64,000 nt of DNA from DTU098 sp964498525 (GCA_964498525.1 CAZCGU010000012.1:1-64000), one strand, 5' to 3'. Counted from the first letter of the stretch, positions 33,858 to 42,191 are shown. Program-made: numbers and translations. The notes: generated from the sequence alone by a model not told the origin.

Positions 33858-34298
33858 GATATTTACCCTTCCTTAATTTGTTTCCGAGGCCACGCCGATG
33901 AAGCTTGTCTTTTGGAAAGTTAAATGAATAATATCAAAAAATGGGTTTATCTTCAAGCGCCGGGCACTATCATTCAATCTTTTTCAGGCCCCCTTCACCT
34001 ACCTTGCCTCGCGGAAGAGCCGCAAAAGTTCGCTGAAAGATTGCTCCTCTACCGGGTTCGGGCCGCGCCAGTTCTTCAGCAGCAATGCCGGCGGACCGGT
34101 AGGGCTGATCCGCCGGCGCCCTGCCATGGGTTTTGTCAAGAATCAAAAGTGTTCCTCAGGATTGCGTTAACAGTGACGCCGCCTCGGCAAAGGGAACGCT
34201 TTTCGGACTCTTATCTGTGGCCGGCCGCGAAAAATTACCGTTCAGACTTTTTATTGACCTGTGTTCATTAAAAGTCTTATAATGTCTTCAAAAAAGGA
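33858..34298. other. Gene-poor stretch
   Basis: No intact gene. On the minus strand a 42-codon frame (34127-33999) ending KNWRGPNPVEEQSFSELLRL looks coding but lacks a ribosome site. It may be a gene tail. Confidence 0.4.
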
Positions 34299-34709
34299 AT
34301 GATGGCCTTGACCGAAATGGAAGAAAACACACGCTTGAGGAACCAGGAAATCGTAAAAGACTGGATTGCGGCCCTGGATGCGCTTAACAACCAAATTAAG
34401 CAGTGGGTAGCGGACCGGGTGGAAAAGGGCGACTTGAGTGTAACGGAAGTACCCGTCACAAAGAATGAGGAGCATATCGGCGCCTATCAGGTGAAGATGC
34501 TGGCGCTGCTCTCCAAGAGCATCCACGCGGATGTTTGCCCCGTGGGGAGATTTGCCCTGGGGGCGATAGGGCGCGTGGATCTGACCAATTACAAAAAGTC
34601 CTTCTCCTTTCTCTATTCCGGCAGAAGGGGCTGGCTCTCTTTGGACAGTAGAAAACCTTTAACTGAAACTCTTTTCCTGGAGTTGTTGAACCAACTTCTG
34701 GATGACTGA
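34299..34709 (+). CDS. Hypothetical protein
   Basis: 136 residues behind AAAAAGGA. Predicted helical first half (RLRNQEIVKDWIAALDALNN, QIKQWVADRVEKG), then a beta-rich half (YQVKMLALLSKSIHADVCPV, YSGRRGWLSLDSRKP). No family recognised. The hairpin at 34781 is its probable terminator. Confidence 0.6.
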   Translation: MMALTEMEENTRLRNQEIVKDWIAALDALNNQIKQWVADRVEKGDLSVTEVPVTKNEEHIGAYQVKMLALLSKSIHADVCPVGRFALGAIGRVDLTNYKKSFSFLYSGRRGWLSLDSRKPLTETLFLELLNQLLDD

Positions 34710-34780
34710 AATTATCCAAAACAATTTTTCTTCCTGCCGCTGTTTATTTGGTCCGGGTATTTTCCCCCGATGCAATTAAA

Positions 34781-34811
34781 ACAGCGTGACCGGAGATCAC
34801 GCTGTATATAT
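34781..34811 (+). terminator. Terminator after the hypothetical gene
   Basis: ACAGCGTGA/TCACGCTGT stem with a 7-nt loop and an AT-rich tail. Confidence 0.6.
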
Positions 34812-34876
34812 TTAGATTCAGTGTACTGTTCGTTTTAATAATCTCGTTGGCTGAAAGCTTAACTCACAACTTTCAA

Positions 34877-35275
34877 TTAATCAATCTTTTGCCAATCACC
34901 CTCCCGGCACTTGGGACAAACTGTGCGGCGGCAGATGGAATCCTCCCATTTCTGGCCGCACCTGCGGCATCTTAACCTGTGCTGGACCAGCTCAAAGTTG
35001 CCGCCCGTGATTCTGATTGCAGCTCCGTCCACCAGGGCGTTGGCCACTTTTTGCCGGGCGGAGGTCAGGACTCTGTGGAAAGTGGGCCGCGACACAGCCA
35101 TTTTTTCGGCGCACTCTTCTTGCTCCAATCCCTCCAGGTCTTTAAGCCGGATAGATTCGAATTCCTCCACCGTCAGAACAACTTCGGAGAGTTGGGATAC
35201 GGGGATGCCCGCGGGCTTAAAATAGGTAACCCCCGGAAACTGCTCCACTCTTCTGCATTTTTGCGGCCTGGACAT
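34877..35275 (-). CDS. DUF134 DNA-binding protein
   Basis: 132 residues. MSRPQKCRRVEQFPGVTYFK and LTVEEFESIRLKDLEGLEQE are hallmarks of DUF134. A helix-turn-helix (EECAEKMAVSRPTFHRVLTS) is followed by a C-terminal zinc-ribbon-like part (CRRCGQKWEDSICRRTVCPK). DUF134 proteins neighbour Mrp/NifX-like clusters in anaerobes and are thought to regulate them. Here it is the last gene of such a cluster. Confidence 0.9.
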   Translation of the reverse strand: MSRPQKCRRVEQFPGVTYFKPAGIPVSQLSEVVLTVEEFESIRLKDLEGLEQEECAEKMAVSRPTFHRVLTSARQKVANALVDGAAIRITGGNFELVQHRLRCRRCGQKWEDSICRRTVCPKCREGDWQKID

Positions 35276-35350
35276 CGTCTATCCCTCCTTTCCCGTCATT
35301 ACAGGCCATTTCGGCCGCTCTTTAAAACCTGGCGACAAAGGAGCGACAGT

Positions 35351-36292
35351 TTATTTCTCGCTGTCGTTGTTATCTTGTTCCAAAGGGCCGGCAAATCTGT
35401 CGGGGATAAAGTTAATAAAAAGGTTATGGTGGTAATCTTCAACTTTACCCTGATCGCACAATTTTGCCAAAAACGGGTCTACGGGGAGCCTGCCCAGGAA
35501 CGGTATATGGAACCTGCTGGAAATTTCTTCGCTGTGACCCGGACCAAACAACTGGAATTCCTCGCCGCATTTCGGGCAGACGGCGCTGCTCATATTTTCA
35601 ATTAAACCAAGAATCGGTACATCCAGCTGTTTTGCCATTTTAATGGCTTTATTGACAATCATCACAGCAAGCTCCTGGGGTGAAGTCACAATAATCAATC
35701 CGTCCAGGGGAATGGATTGCATGACCGTGAGGGGGACATCCCCTGTGCCGGGTGGAAGGTCGACGAAAAGGTAGTCCAGATCGCCCCAGATGACGTCCGT
35801 CCAAAATTGCTTGACCGTATTGGCCAGGATGGGACCGCGCCAGATGACCGGATCATCTTCCCGCGGCACCAGCAAATTAATAGACATTACCTTGATCCCG
35901 CCGGGGCTTCCCGACGGCAGCAAACCAAAGGCGGTCCCTTCGGCCATACCTTTAATTCCAAACATCTTGGGCACACTGGGACCGGTTAAATCGGCATCCA
36001 GCACCCCCACTTCGAAACCCCTTTTTCTGAACCCGCTGGCCAGCAAAGATGTTACCGACGACTTCCCCACGCCGCCTTTGCCGCTCATAATGGCAATAAC
36101 GTTTTTTACGGAGCTGAAATTGTTTATAGCCAGCTTTTCAATCCCCATTTTGGAATTATCGGGACTGGATTGGACACTTTCCTCCTCGCAATTACAACTG
36201 GTTTTATCCCCTTCGCAATTGCATCCGGTTTTGTCGCCGCCGCAATCACACCCCTGATTGCCTTCACACTGGCACTCCGGTCTCTCTTCCAC
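35351..36292 (-). CDS. Mrp/NBP35-type iron-sulfur carrier ATPase with Cys-rich N-terminus
   Basis: 313 residues. Walker A is MSGKGGVGKSSVTSLLASGF; GVLDADLTGPSVPKMFG, DLPPGTGDVPLTVMQSIP and a C-terminal CPKC (SAVCPKCGEEF) are the Mrp/ApbC signature for binding a bridging Fe-S cluster. Unusual: the first 40 residues contain four CxC units (ECQCEG, CDCGGDKTG, CNCEGDKTS, CNCEEE), probably an additional metal-binding tail. It delivers Fe-S clusters to apo-proteins. Confidence 0.92.
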   Translation of the reverse strand: MEERPECQCEGNQGCDCGGDKTGCNCEGDKTSCNCEEESVQSSPDNSKMGIEKLAINNFSSVKNVIAIMSGKGGVGKSSVTSLLASGFRKRGFEVGVLDADLTGPSVPKMFGIKGMAEGTAFGLLPSGSPGGIKVMSINLLVPREDDPVIWRGPILANTVKQFWTDVIWGDLDYLFVDLPPGTGDVPLTVMQSIPLDGLIIVTSPQELAVMIVNKAIKMAKQLDVPILGLIENMSSAVCPKCGEEFQLFGPGHSEEISSRFHIPFLGRLPVDPFLAKLCDQGKVEDYHHNLFINFIPDRFAGPLEQDNNDSEK

Positions 36293-36390
36293 TCCTATAC
36301 CCCCCAGTTTATTGTATGGTTAAAATGGTTAAATTTGAACCAGGTTCTATTATATATTATTTTAAGGCTTTTTTGTCTTGTTTGCCTGAT

Positions 36391-36732
36391 TTAATGGTCG
36401 CAGGGATTGGAACCGGTTTTCAGGGATCCTGCCAGGTGCATCTTGACAATATCCTCCAGGCCGGCATCGGGATCCGCACCGGTTACAACCCTGATCCCCC
36501 TCTGGGAGAACAACTGCTGGGCCCTTGCTCCCATACCGCCGGCGATAACGACGTTAACCCCTTTCTCGTGCAGCAGCCTGGGCAGCAAGCCAGGTTCGTG
36601 GGGCGGCGGTATCAGCGTATCAACTTTTAAAACCTCTTTGGTCTGCTCATCCACATCAAAAAAATAAAACTTTTCACAATGTCCAAAATGTTGGCATAGC
36701 TTATCTCCCGCTACGGGCATGGCTATCTTCAC
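36391..36732 (-). CDS. NifX/NifB-type iron-molybdenum cofactor-binding protein
   Basis: 113 residues: MKIAMPVAGDKLCQHFGHCE, DTLIPPPHEPGLLPRLLHEK, VNVVIAGGMGARAQQLFSQR. A single dinitrogenase-cofactor-binding (RNase H-like) domain. No nif genes are nearby, so a general metal-cofactor role within the Mrp/MinD cluster is likelier than nitrogen fixation. Confidence 0.88.
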   Translation of the reverse strand: MKIAMPVAGDKLCQHFGHCEKFYFFDVDEQTKEVLKVDTLIPPPHEPGLLPRLLHEKGVNVVIAGGMGARAQQLFSQRGIRVVTGADPDAGLEDIVKMHLAGSLKTGSNPCDH

Positions 36733-36737
36733 AGTAT

Positions 36738-37646
36738 TTACACCTCTTCGTTGTTATTGTTATTATTTTTACTTATTTCAGCCACCAGAAGTTCCCATAC
36801 CTTTTTAATATCTTCCGCCGCTGTTGAACCGTTAATTTCAACAACAGGGACCTTTTGGACCTGGGCACGGGTGACTGAGCGATCATAACGGATCCGGCCC
36901 ACTGGCTTGATTCCATCGCCCCTGGCCTTTTCCTCTATTTTATCACTCATTTCCTGGTTTAAATCATATTTATTTATACAAAGAAAGGCAGGAATCCGAA
37001 AATGACGCACCAGTTCGGCAACCCGATCCAGATCATGCTCACCGGACACTGTGGGTTCCGTTATAATCAGCACGCCGTCGGAACCCGTAACCGAGGCGAT
37101 AACCGGACAGCCGATTCCCGGCGGACCATCAACAATAATGTAGGACAGTCCCTTTTCTTCGGCAATCTTTCTGGCTTCCCCCCTGACCAGGCTGACCAGT
37201 TTCCCGGAGTTTTCCTCGGCGATACCTAGCCTGGCATGGACCATGGGTCCGTAACGGGTATCCGAAATAAACCACTGGCCGTTGATGGAAGGTTTGAAAT
37301 CTATAGCTTCTTCAGGACAGAAATGGCTGCACACACCGCACCCTTCACAGCCGATGGGATCCACGGAAAAAGCCGGCTGCTTGCTCTCGTCCTTGATAAT
37401 TGCTTCAAACCGGCAAAGCTCAAAACATTTTCCACAGTTGCTGCACCTGTCGGGAATAATTTCGGCAGACTTACCGCCCGAAAAATCCTCCCTGTGTTTG
37501 ATCCGGGGCTCCAGCACCAGGTGGAGATCCGCGGCGTCCACATCGCAATCCGCCAGTACCGGCGTTTCAGACAGGGCGGCCAGGGAAGCAACCAGGCTGG
37601 TTTTGCCCGTGCCCCCTTTTCCGCTGATCACAACTATTTCTTTCAC
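36738..37646 (-). CDS. MinD-superfamily ATPase with inserted ferredoxin domain (1)
   Basis: 302 residues. VISGKGGTGKTSLVASLAAL is the Walker A; the insert at about 65-115 carries CSNCGKCFELC and CEGCGVCSHFC, two 4Fe-4S sites. PPGIGCPVIASVTGSDGVLI follows. Its start overlaps the next ATPase gene (GTG/ATG within 4 bp), so the two are coupled and probably form a heterodimer. Known context: Fe-S or cofactor handling with NifX-like and DUF134 proteins. Confidence 0.92.
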   Translation of the reverse strand: MKEIVVISGKGGTGKTSLVASLAALSETPVLADCDVDAADLHLVLEPRIKHREDFSGGKSAEIIPDRCSNCGKCFELCRFEAIIKDESKQPAFSVDPIGCEGCGVCSHFCPEEAIDFKPSINGQWFISDTRYGPMVHARLGIAEENSGKLVSLVRGEARKIAEEKGLSYIIVDGPPGIGCPVIASVTGSDGVLIITEPTVSGEHDLDRVAELVRHFRIPAFLCINKYDLNQEMSDKIEEKARGDGIKPVGRIRYDRSVTRAQVQKVPVVEINGSTAAEDIKKVWELLVAEISKNNNNNNEEV

Positions 37647-38509
37647 CTTACCGCCTCCTTCTCCACCAAGACCAGGAGTTCCCGGAAACGGTCCCGGTAT
37701 TCCGGCAGAGCATCGTAAGCCAGTTCCCCTCTGGAATAGGCCACTGCAACCCTGCGGTCATCGGGAATTTCCGCCAGGATCCGGACTCCCTTTTCCCTGC
37801 AAAAGTCCCGGGCAAAGTGATCGTACTCCGGATCAGACCGATTGACTATGACCCCATGGGGTATGCCCAATTCCCTGAGCACATCAATGGCGAGTCCCAG
37901 GTCATTAAGCCCGAAGGGTGTAGGTTCGGTAACCAGCAGGACATAGTCCGTCCCCCTGAGCGACGCAATAACAGGGCAGGAGGTACCCGGGGGCACGTCA
38001 ACTATGACCAGTCCCCCACTTTCCCGTCCCGCCGCGCGTACGGCCTTGATCAGCGGCGGGCTCATGGCTTCACCGACATTAAGCCTGCCATGCAGGAAGC
38101 CGATTTCGCCTGCCTTCCCCTCTTCGACAACGCCGATCTCCCGGCCCTGTTCTGTGATGGCCCCGGTGGGACAAACCAGCGCGCATCCCCCGCACCCATG
38201 GCACATTTTGTCGAAGGTCAGAACTGTTTTGTTAATGCAGAGGATTGCGCTGAACTGGCAGATCTCCCCGCAGGCGCCGCAACCAGTACATTTTTCTTCG
38301 TCAACAAGAGGAACCGGTATAGTAACTGGATAACGGCGCTCCAGGCGGGGTTTTAAAAAAAGATGACCGTTTGGTTCTTCCACGTCACAGTCCAGATATG
38401 TTGCTTTGTACCCTTTTTCAGCCGCGGCCCGGGCAAGGTTGGCGGAAACAGTGGTCTTACCCGTTCCGCCTTTGCCGCTGGCTACAGCTATAGTTGCTTT
38501 TGCTTCCAT
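37643..38509 (-). CDS. MinD-superfamily ATPase with inserted ferredoxin domain (2)
   Basis: 288 residues. VASGKGGTGKTTVSANLARA, then CTGCGACGEIC and CHGCGGCALVC ferredoxin motifs at about 65-105, and VPPGTSCPVIASLRGTDYVL. Paralogue of the following gene with the same architecture. The tandem arrangement is typical of strict anaerobes. Confidence 0.92.
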   Translation of the reverse strand: MEAKATIAVASGKGGTGKTTVSANLARAAAEKGYKATYLDCDVEEPNGHLFLKPRLERRYPVTIPVPLVDEEKCTGCGACGEICQFSAILCINKTVLTFDKMCHGCGGCALVCPTGAITEQGREIGVVEEGKAGEIGFLHGRLNVGEAMSPPLIKAVRAAGRESGGLVIVDVPPGTSCPVIASLRGTDYVLLVTEPTPFGLNDLGLAIDVLRELGIPHGVIVNRSDPEYDHFARDFCREKGVRILAEIPDDRRVAVAYSRGELAYDALPEYRDRFRELLVLVEKEAVR

Positions 38510-38542
38510 TTTATTTACTCCCTGAAGTTAACCAAATATTTG

Positions 38543-38902
38543 CTATTCCTTCTTTTCCAGTTCCGCGATCCTTTTCCTGGCGTAATCAAGGGCATTTTCC
38601 AGGTGGGCAACTTGCTCTTTTAGTTCGGCAAGCTCAAACCCGGTACCTGCCTGGGGCGCGTATACCGGATCAGCTGGAACAGTTCCGGTCAGCCACCTTG
38701 ACCAGCGGGGAAGCCCGGTAGCATTGAAACAGTTCCGCCGGCCACGTCCGCCGGGACGGCAGAAACCAGCGCCGCGCCGGACGCTCCGGCCATAACCAGG
38801 GACAAATTCCGCACCCCGGTCCAAATAGGTTATACAGTAGCCGCGCCCCCATCCGGACATCGGCCCGGCGCCTTGCGGCCCCATTCCGTTGTACGCTGGC
38901 AT
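38543..38902 (-). CDS. DUF5320 protein
   Basis: About 119 residues from ATG 38902 (AAGGGGGGA upstream). MPAYNGMGPQGAGPMSGWGR is the typical DUF5320 start. A Gly/Arg-rich middle follows, then a coiled coil (ELAELKEQVAHLENALDYAR). Consistently found with the Mrp/NifX-like/MinD-ferredoxin set; function unknown. Confidence 0.82.
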   Translation of the reverse strand: MPAYNGMGPQGAGPMSGWGRGYCITYLDRGAEFVPGYGRSVRRGAGFCRPGGRGRRNCFNATGLPRWSRWLTGTVPADPVYAPQAGTGFELAELKEQVAHLENALDYARKRIAELEKKE

Positions 38903-39042
38903 GTCAAATCTCCCCCCTTGTTGTAAAAACATTGATATTCTTAAAACTTAAGCGGTATAGCTTGATAAACCCGGTCTGCCGTCTTTTTTTATTAATGATT
39001 ACCGGTTAATGGTTAATGGCAAATTTAACAGCCGTCCGGATC

Positions 39043-39255
39043 TTAGCCCTGCCGCTGCCCGGGACCACCGCCCTGGCCCTGGCCCTGGCCTCTGCCCTGA
39101 CCTCTGCCCTGGCCCTGACCCTGACCTCTGCCCTGGCCTTGACCCTGACCTCTGCCCTGACCCTGGCCTTTGCCCTGGCCGCGTCCACACTGACCTTTAC
39201 CCAAACCGGTACCCGGACCCTGACCCGACGGGCCGGTTCCATCTCCTCTTGGCAT
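39043..39255 (-). CDS. Gly-Gln-Arg low-complexity protein (DUF5320-like start)
   Basis: About 70 residues from ATG 39255 behind AAAGGGGGTG. The start MPRGDGTGPSGQGPGTGLGK matches the MPRGDRTGPxGxGPxTG opening of DUF5320-type proteins. The body has become an almost pure (GQGQGRGQ) repeat from CAGGGC/CAGAGG hexamers. All three minus frames are open here because of the repeat, but only this one has a start with a ribosome site and family similarity. Confidence 0.65.
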   Translation of the reverse strand: MPRGDGTGPSGQGPGTGLGKGQCGRGQGKGQGQGRGQGQGQGRGQGQGQGRGQGRGQGQGQGGGPGQRQG

Positions 39256-39289
39256 CTGCTGCACCCCCTTTCATTTTATTCTGAAATGT

Positions 39290-39661
39290 TTAAACCCAGT
39301 GGCCATCCACATTTGCCCCGGTTGCTTCCGAAAGTTTACCCGCTTTGAATTTTTCAAAGACTTCTGCTACCGTGCCTTCGGCTCCGATATAGATTTTGAT
39401 GCCGGCAGCATTCAAGGTCCGAAAAGCTTTCGGTCCGCAGTTACCGGTAATTACAGCCTTTGCGCCCTGGCGGCTGATGTTTTCCGCCGACTGAATCCCG
39501 GCGCCCTGACCGGCGTTCAGGTTTTGTTCATTACTGACGGCCTCATATGCCCCTGTTTCCGTGTCCACCAGGACAAACCAGCTGGCCCGCCCAAATCTTG
39601 GATCAACCTTGCTTTCCATGTTCTTACCTTGAGCAGTAATGGCTATTTTCAATCTGCCCAC
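39290..39661 (-). CDS. NifX/NifB-type cofactor-binding protein
   Basis: 123 residues: KIAITAQGKNMESKVDPRFG (the RFG motif), FVLVDTETGAYEAVSNEQN, QGAGIQSAENISRQGAKAVI, NCGPKAFRTLNAAGIKIYIG. Single dinitrogenase-cofactor-binding domain, probably first gene of the minus-strand cluster (promoter region 39662-39780). Confidence 0.9.
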   Translation of the reverse strand: MGRLKIAITAQGKNMESKVDPRFGRASWFVLVDTETGAYEAVSNEQNLNAGQGAGIQSAENISRQGAKAVITGNCGPKAFRTLNAAGIKIYIGAEGTVAEVFEKFKAGKLSEATGANVDGHWV

Positions 39662-39811
39662 CTCCCTAACGTTTTGGTCTTTCCTTTTATTATGAACATA
39701 ATTTCATATTTATTATACTCCTTTATGAACCTATGTCAATAACTATGAATCAAATTTTTACTGAAAAGCTATTGTAACTTTTTAAATAGTCTTTTTTCGC
39801 TGAATTGGTTA

Positions 39812-39840
39812 TTGTAACAATTTAACATCTGGTGTAGAAT
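39812..39840 (+). promoter_or_regulatory. Sigma-A promoter upstream of tandem riboswitches
   Basis: TTGTAA (39812-39817), 17-nt spacer, TAGAAT (39835-39840), about 85 nt before the first aptamer. Confidence 0.6.
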
Positions 39841-39926
39841 TAATAAAAGGATCCACAGGGGGTGTTTGTTGGAATCCAAAGGCAGCAATTAAAATGAGTT
39901 AGGTGGGTAGAGTAAAACTTAACATC

Positions 39927-40002
39927 TCGAAAGGGCAAACCTGCACGAAAGGCAGGGACGCAAAGCCACGGGTCTTTAACATGACAGCCGGGTTACCGAA
40001 GG
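39927..40002 (+). promoter_or_regulatory. c-di-GMP-I (GEMM-I) riboswitch, first aptamer
   Basis: Contains the GEMM-I core: AAAGGGCAAACC, P2 capped by a GAAA tetraloop (CTGCACGAAAGGCAG), invariant GGGACGCAAAGCC, and the P3 arm closing with GACAGCCGGGTTACCGAAGG. Known ligand: cyclic di-GMP. Confidence 0.93.
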
Positions 40003-40013
40003 AATTTACCTAT

Positions 40014-40048
40014 GAGCTCCTTGGTATCCAGGGAGCTTTGTTTCTGCC
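40014..40048 (+). terminator. Hairpin after the first aptamer
   Basis: AGCTCC ... GGAGCT with loop TTGGTATCCAG, then TTTGTTT. Position and T-run fit an expression-platform terminator. Confidence 0.65.
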
Positions 40049-40090
40049 CTGATCCGAACTAAATTTTGGCAACGAATTAACAATTTAACA

Positions 40091-40168
40091 TCTCGAAAGG
40101 GCAAACCTGTACGAAAGGCAGGGACGCAAAGCCACGGGTCTTTAACATGACAGCCGGGTTACCGAAGG
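40091..40168 (+). promoter_or_regulatory. c-di-GMP-I (GEMM-I) riboswitch, second aptamer
   Basis: Nearly identical to the first aptamer (one change seen: CTGTACGAAAGG for CTGCACGAAAGG, keeping the P2 stem), 164 nt downstream. Confidence 0.93.
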
Positions 40169-40177
40169 AATCACTAT

Positions 40178-40218
40178 ATGGACTCCTTGGTATCCAGGGA
40201 GCCTTTGTTTATTTTTAG
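40178..40218 (+). terminator. Hairpin after the second aptamer
   Basis: GGACTCC ... GGGAGCC (bulged A) with the same loop as the first, then TTTGTTTATTTTT. The gene starts about 40 nt later. Confidence 0.65.
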
Positions 40219-40259
40219 GGTTAAAAAAAATATACTATCAAGGAAGGAGCCTTGTTTTA

Positions 40260-40573
40260 TGGCCTTTGAAGTGTACAAACCGGGTAAAAGGGAAATGAAA
40301 GTTAAGCTTTCCAAAAATATTATTGTCCTTGATCAACCTTCCCTGGAAAGCTTCAACACCAAAGCTATTGAATTGGCTTACGATAATGACAGAAAAATAA
40401 TAAAAATCCAGCCTTCCAAGAATGGGCATGAGCTAAGGAATAAAAAAAAGATCTACGCCAAGGGTTTCTTTAATTGCTTCAATATTAGCAAAAAGGGGTT
40501 GTTTGGCGCTAAGTACGACAAGAAAAAAGATACGCTTTATGTTGATCTTAATAAGGAATTGTCCCAGCTTTAA
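40260..40573 (+). CDS. c-di-GMP-riboswitch-controlled small protein, family unknown
   Basis: 104 residues from ATG 40260 (AAGGAAGGAG upstream; an in-frame start at 40178 lies inside the terminator and is rejected). MAFEVYKPGKREMKVKLSKN, NTKAIELAYDNDRKIIKIQP, GHELRNKKKIYAKGFFNCFN. Compact alpha/beta, basic. Paralogue at 44823. Two tandem c-di-GMP aptamers control it, which suggests a role in the motile/sessile or sporulation switch (inference). Confidence 0.8.
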
Positions 40574-40893
40574 CGCCAGGCATCCGGTTTAATTGCCCGC
40601 ATTTTGGCCGGCGCCCTGGCAGTTATATTTCTTCTAGGCCGGAAGGTGTCTTTTTAGGGCTTAAGGTCACCTGGCGCTGCTGTACCGGGGCACCCCCGGG
40701 GTTATGATGATAGGGAGGCAAACTCGTATTTCCCGTCGCTGCAGTCCCGGAGCATCCCGGGGTAATAAGGGAATCTGTTTTTCTGGCTAAAATTTTACCT
40801 TAAAAAAGGACAGGCCCCTTACTTTGCGGACCTGTCCTCATTTTATTCATGAGCTTAACGGAGACGAGGGAGTCTTGCGGCGCCCTTAAAGTT
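40574..40893. other. Gene-free stretch with stems
   Basis: No coding frame. Hairpin-forming pieces: GCCAGGC...GCCCTGGC (40575-40622) right after the gene, probably its terminator, and GGACAGG/CCTGTCC (40808-40837) followed by CATTTT. In between is a GC-rich stretch with CCCCGGGG-type complementary words of unknown meaning. Confidence 0.45.
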
Positions 40894-41076
40894 TTAATCC
40901 TTGGGGGGCTGCCACACCTTCCAAACCTTACCAGCGAGGTCATTTGAGGGTTTCAGGATTTGTCCGCCTTCGACCCAGCCCGAAGGCATAACTTCACCCG
41001 TCTTTCGATTGTGCTGGTAAGCTTTGATTTGCCGGATCAGTTCCTTGGGATTTCTTCCTACCGGCGGACTAAGTAC
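40894..41076 (-). pseudogene. Peroxiredoxin C-terminal fragment
   Basis: Open frame without start: VLSPPVGRNPKELIRQIKAY, QHNRKTGEVMPSGWVEGGQI, LKPSNDLAGKVWKVWQPPK. This matches the C-terminal arm of Prx6/1-Cys-type peroxiredoxins (GRN-x-E-I-R-x-I-K-A-x-Q ... PxxWxPG). The catalytic domain is absent; upstream sequence belongs to the DUF4363 gene. Confidence 0.7.
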
Positions 41077-41093
41077 TCCGGCAACCTGGATCT

Positions 41094-41474
41094 TTAAAAG
41101 ATATTCTGAATATTAAAAGCCTCCCTTTCCGGGATATGCCTTATCATCAACCTTAGTTCCGATAGCTGCCCCCAGGTCAGCGGAATATTTTCTTTCTCCA
41201 GATATGCCCCGGTCCTGGCCATGGAGAACTCGATGTTGTCCATTTCCTGATGGTCAAGGATAACCTGCCACCACTTTGATTTTTTTTCCCAGGATTTCTC
41301 CATTTCCCGGAATCTCTCCCGGGCCGCCTCCCAGTGATTGTTCTCAAGACTCTGTTCGATCTCACCGATGCTCCCAAGAAACTCTTCCGTGGATTTTTTT
41401 AACGTATGGTTTGTCCAAATACCCGTTGCGATAATTATTGCGAATGCAAGAAACAGCCCTGCCAGTACGCGCAT
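41094..41474 (-). CDS. DUF4363 protein
   Basis: 126 residues. One N-terminal membrane helix (LAGLFLAFAIIIATGIW), then a helical bundle (LGSIGEIEQSLENNHWEAAR, MEKSWEKKSKWWQVILDHQE, MDNIEFSMARTGAYLEKENI) typical of DUF4363. Usually encoded behind a DUF421 membrane protein, as here (36-nt gap). Found in spore-formers; probably works with DUF421 in the membrane. Confidence 0.88.
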   Translation of the reverse strand: MRVLAGLFLAFAIIIATGIWTNHTLKKSTEEFLGSIGEIEQSLENNHWEAARERFREMEKSWEKKSKWWQVILDHQEMDNIEFSMARTGAYLEKENIPLTWGQLSELRLMIRHIPEREAFNIQNIF

Positions 41475-41510
41475 TTTAAAGATACCCCTGTTTTTTTATT
41501 TTTTCACCCT

Positions 41511-42191
41511 CTAGCTGGTTCTGGTTTTTAATTGGTAAAACAGTTTTCCGTCGGAATCAAGGCTGGCAAAAAGGACTTCTTTAAAATGGGCAACACCGAA
41601 CTTCTTTAATTCTGTCTTCAACCAATCCATACTAAGGTTCATTTTCTGCAAGTTTTGTTTAAACACATACCCGTCAATCACGAGGGTCGTGGGAAGCCCT
41701 TCGTAGGAGGTGGCAACTTTTAAGTCCGCCGGAACCAGGGGTCTTTTTTGGGACTTGGGGATAACGCTTAACTCCCCGCTGGTTTCCAGAATGGCAAATT
41801 CGACATCGGCTATATTGGGCATGTTCTTGGTCCGCAGCTGCTCCAGCAAATCATTGATATTATAGCGAATACGTTTCAACTCCTGCTCAAGGATTTTACC
41901 GTTTTCGATCAAGACGCTGGGCGTACCGCAAATTATTCCCCTGGCCCGTTCACTCTTAAGAGATATGTAAGACAGGACAACTTCCGCCAGCAGAAGTGTG
42001 ATAATTGGAAACAGGCCGCTTAACAGGGGCACCCCGGTGTTTTCCATGGGAATCGCCGCCAGGGCTGAAAGCATAATAACTATAACCAGCTCATAGGGCT
42101 GCAGCTGGCCGATTTGTTTTTTACCCATTAACCTTAAACCAACAACCACCACGATAAATAAAACTATAGTGCGAAAAATTCCCAGCAGCAT
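41511..42191 (-). CDS. DUF421 (YetF-like) membrane protein
   Basis: 226 residues. Three N-terminal membrane helices (TIVLFIVVVVGLRLMGKKQI, YELVIVIMLSALAAIPME, LFPIITLLLAEVVLSYISLK), then the soluble DUF421 domain (CGTPSVLIENGKILEQELKR, LLEQLRTKNMPNIADVEFAI, LETSGELSVIPKSQKRP). RxMGKxQIGQLxPYE is the family motif. Common in spore-formers, linked to spore envelope or persistence. Confidence 0.92.
   Translation of the reverse strand: MLLGIFRTIVLFIVVVVGLRLMGKKQIGQLQPYELVIVIMLSALAAIPMENTGVPLLSGLFPIITLLLAEVVLSYISLKSERARGIICGTPSVLIENGKILEQELKRIRYNINDLLEQLRTKNMPNIADVEFAILETSGELSVIPKSQKRPLVPADLKVATSYEGLPTTLVIDGYVFKQNLQKMNLSMDWLKTELKKFGVAHFKEVLFASLDSDGKLFYQLKTRTS

Noticed and set aside
33924..34271. 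115-codon plus frame in the gene-poor stretch
   Set aside because: Proline/arginine-rich, no ribosome site, opposite strand reads more like protein.
39006..39348. Alternative long frames (Ala/Leu-rich plus, Arg/Val-rich minus) in the hexamer repeat
   Set aside because: All frames are open because of the repeat; only 39043-39255 has a start site and family-like beginning.
36391..39661. Nitrogen-fixation cluster
   Set aside because: NifX-like domains alone do not indicate nitrogenase; no nifHDK, nifE or nifN is present.
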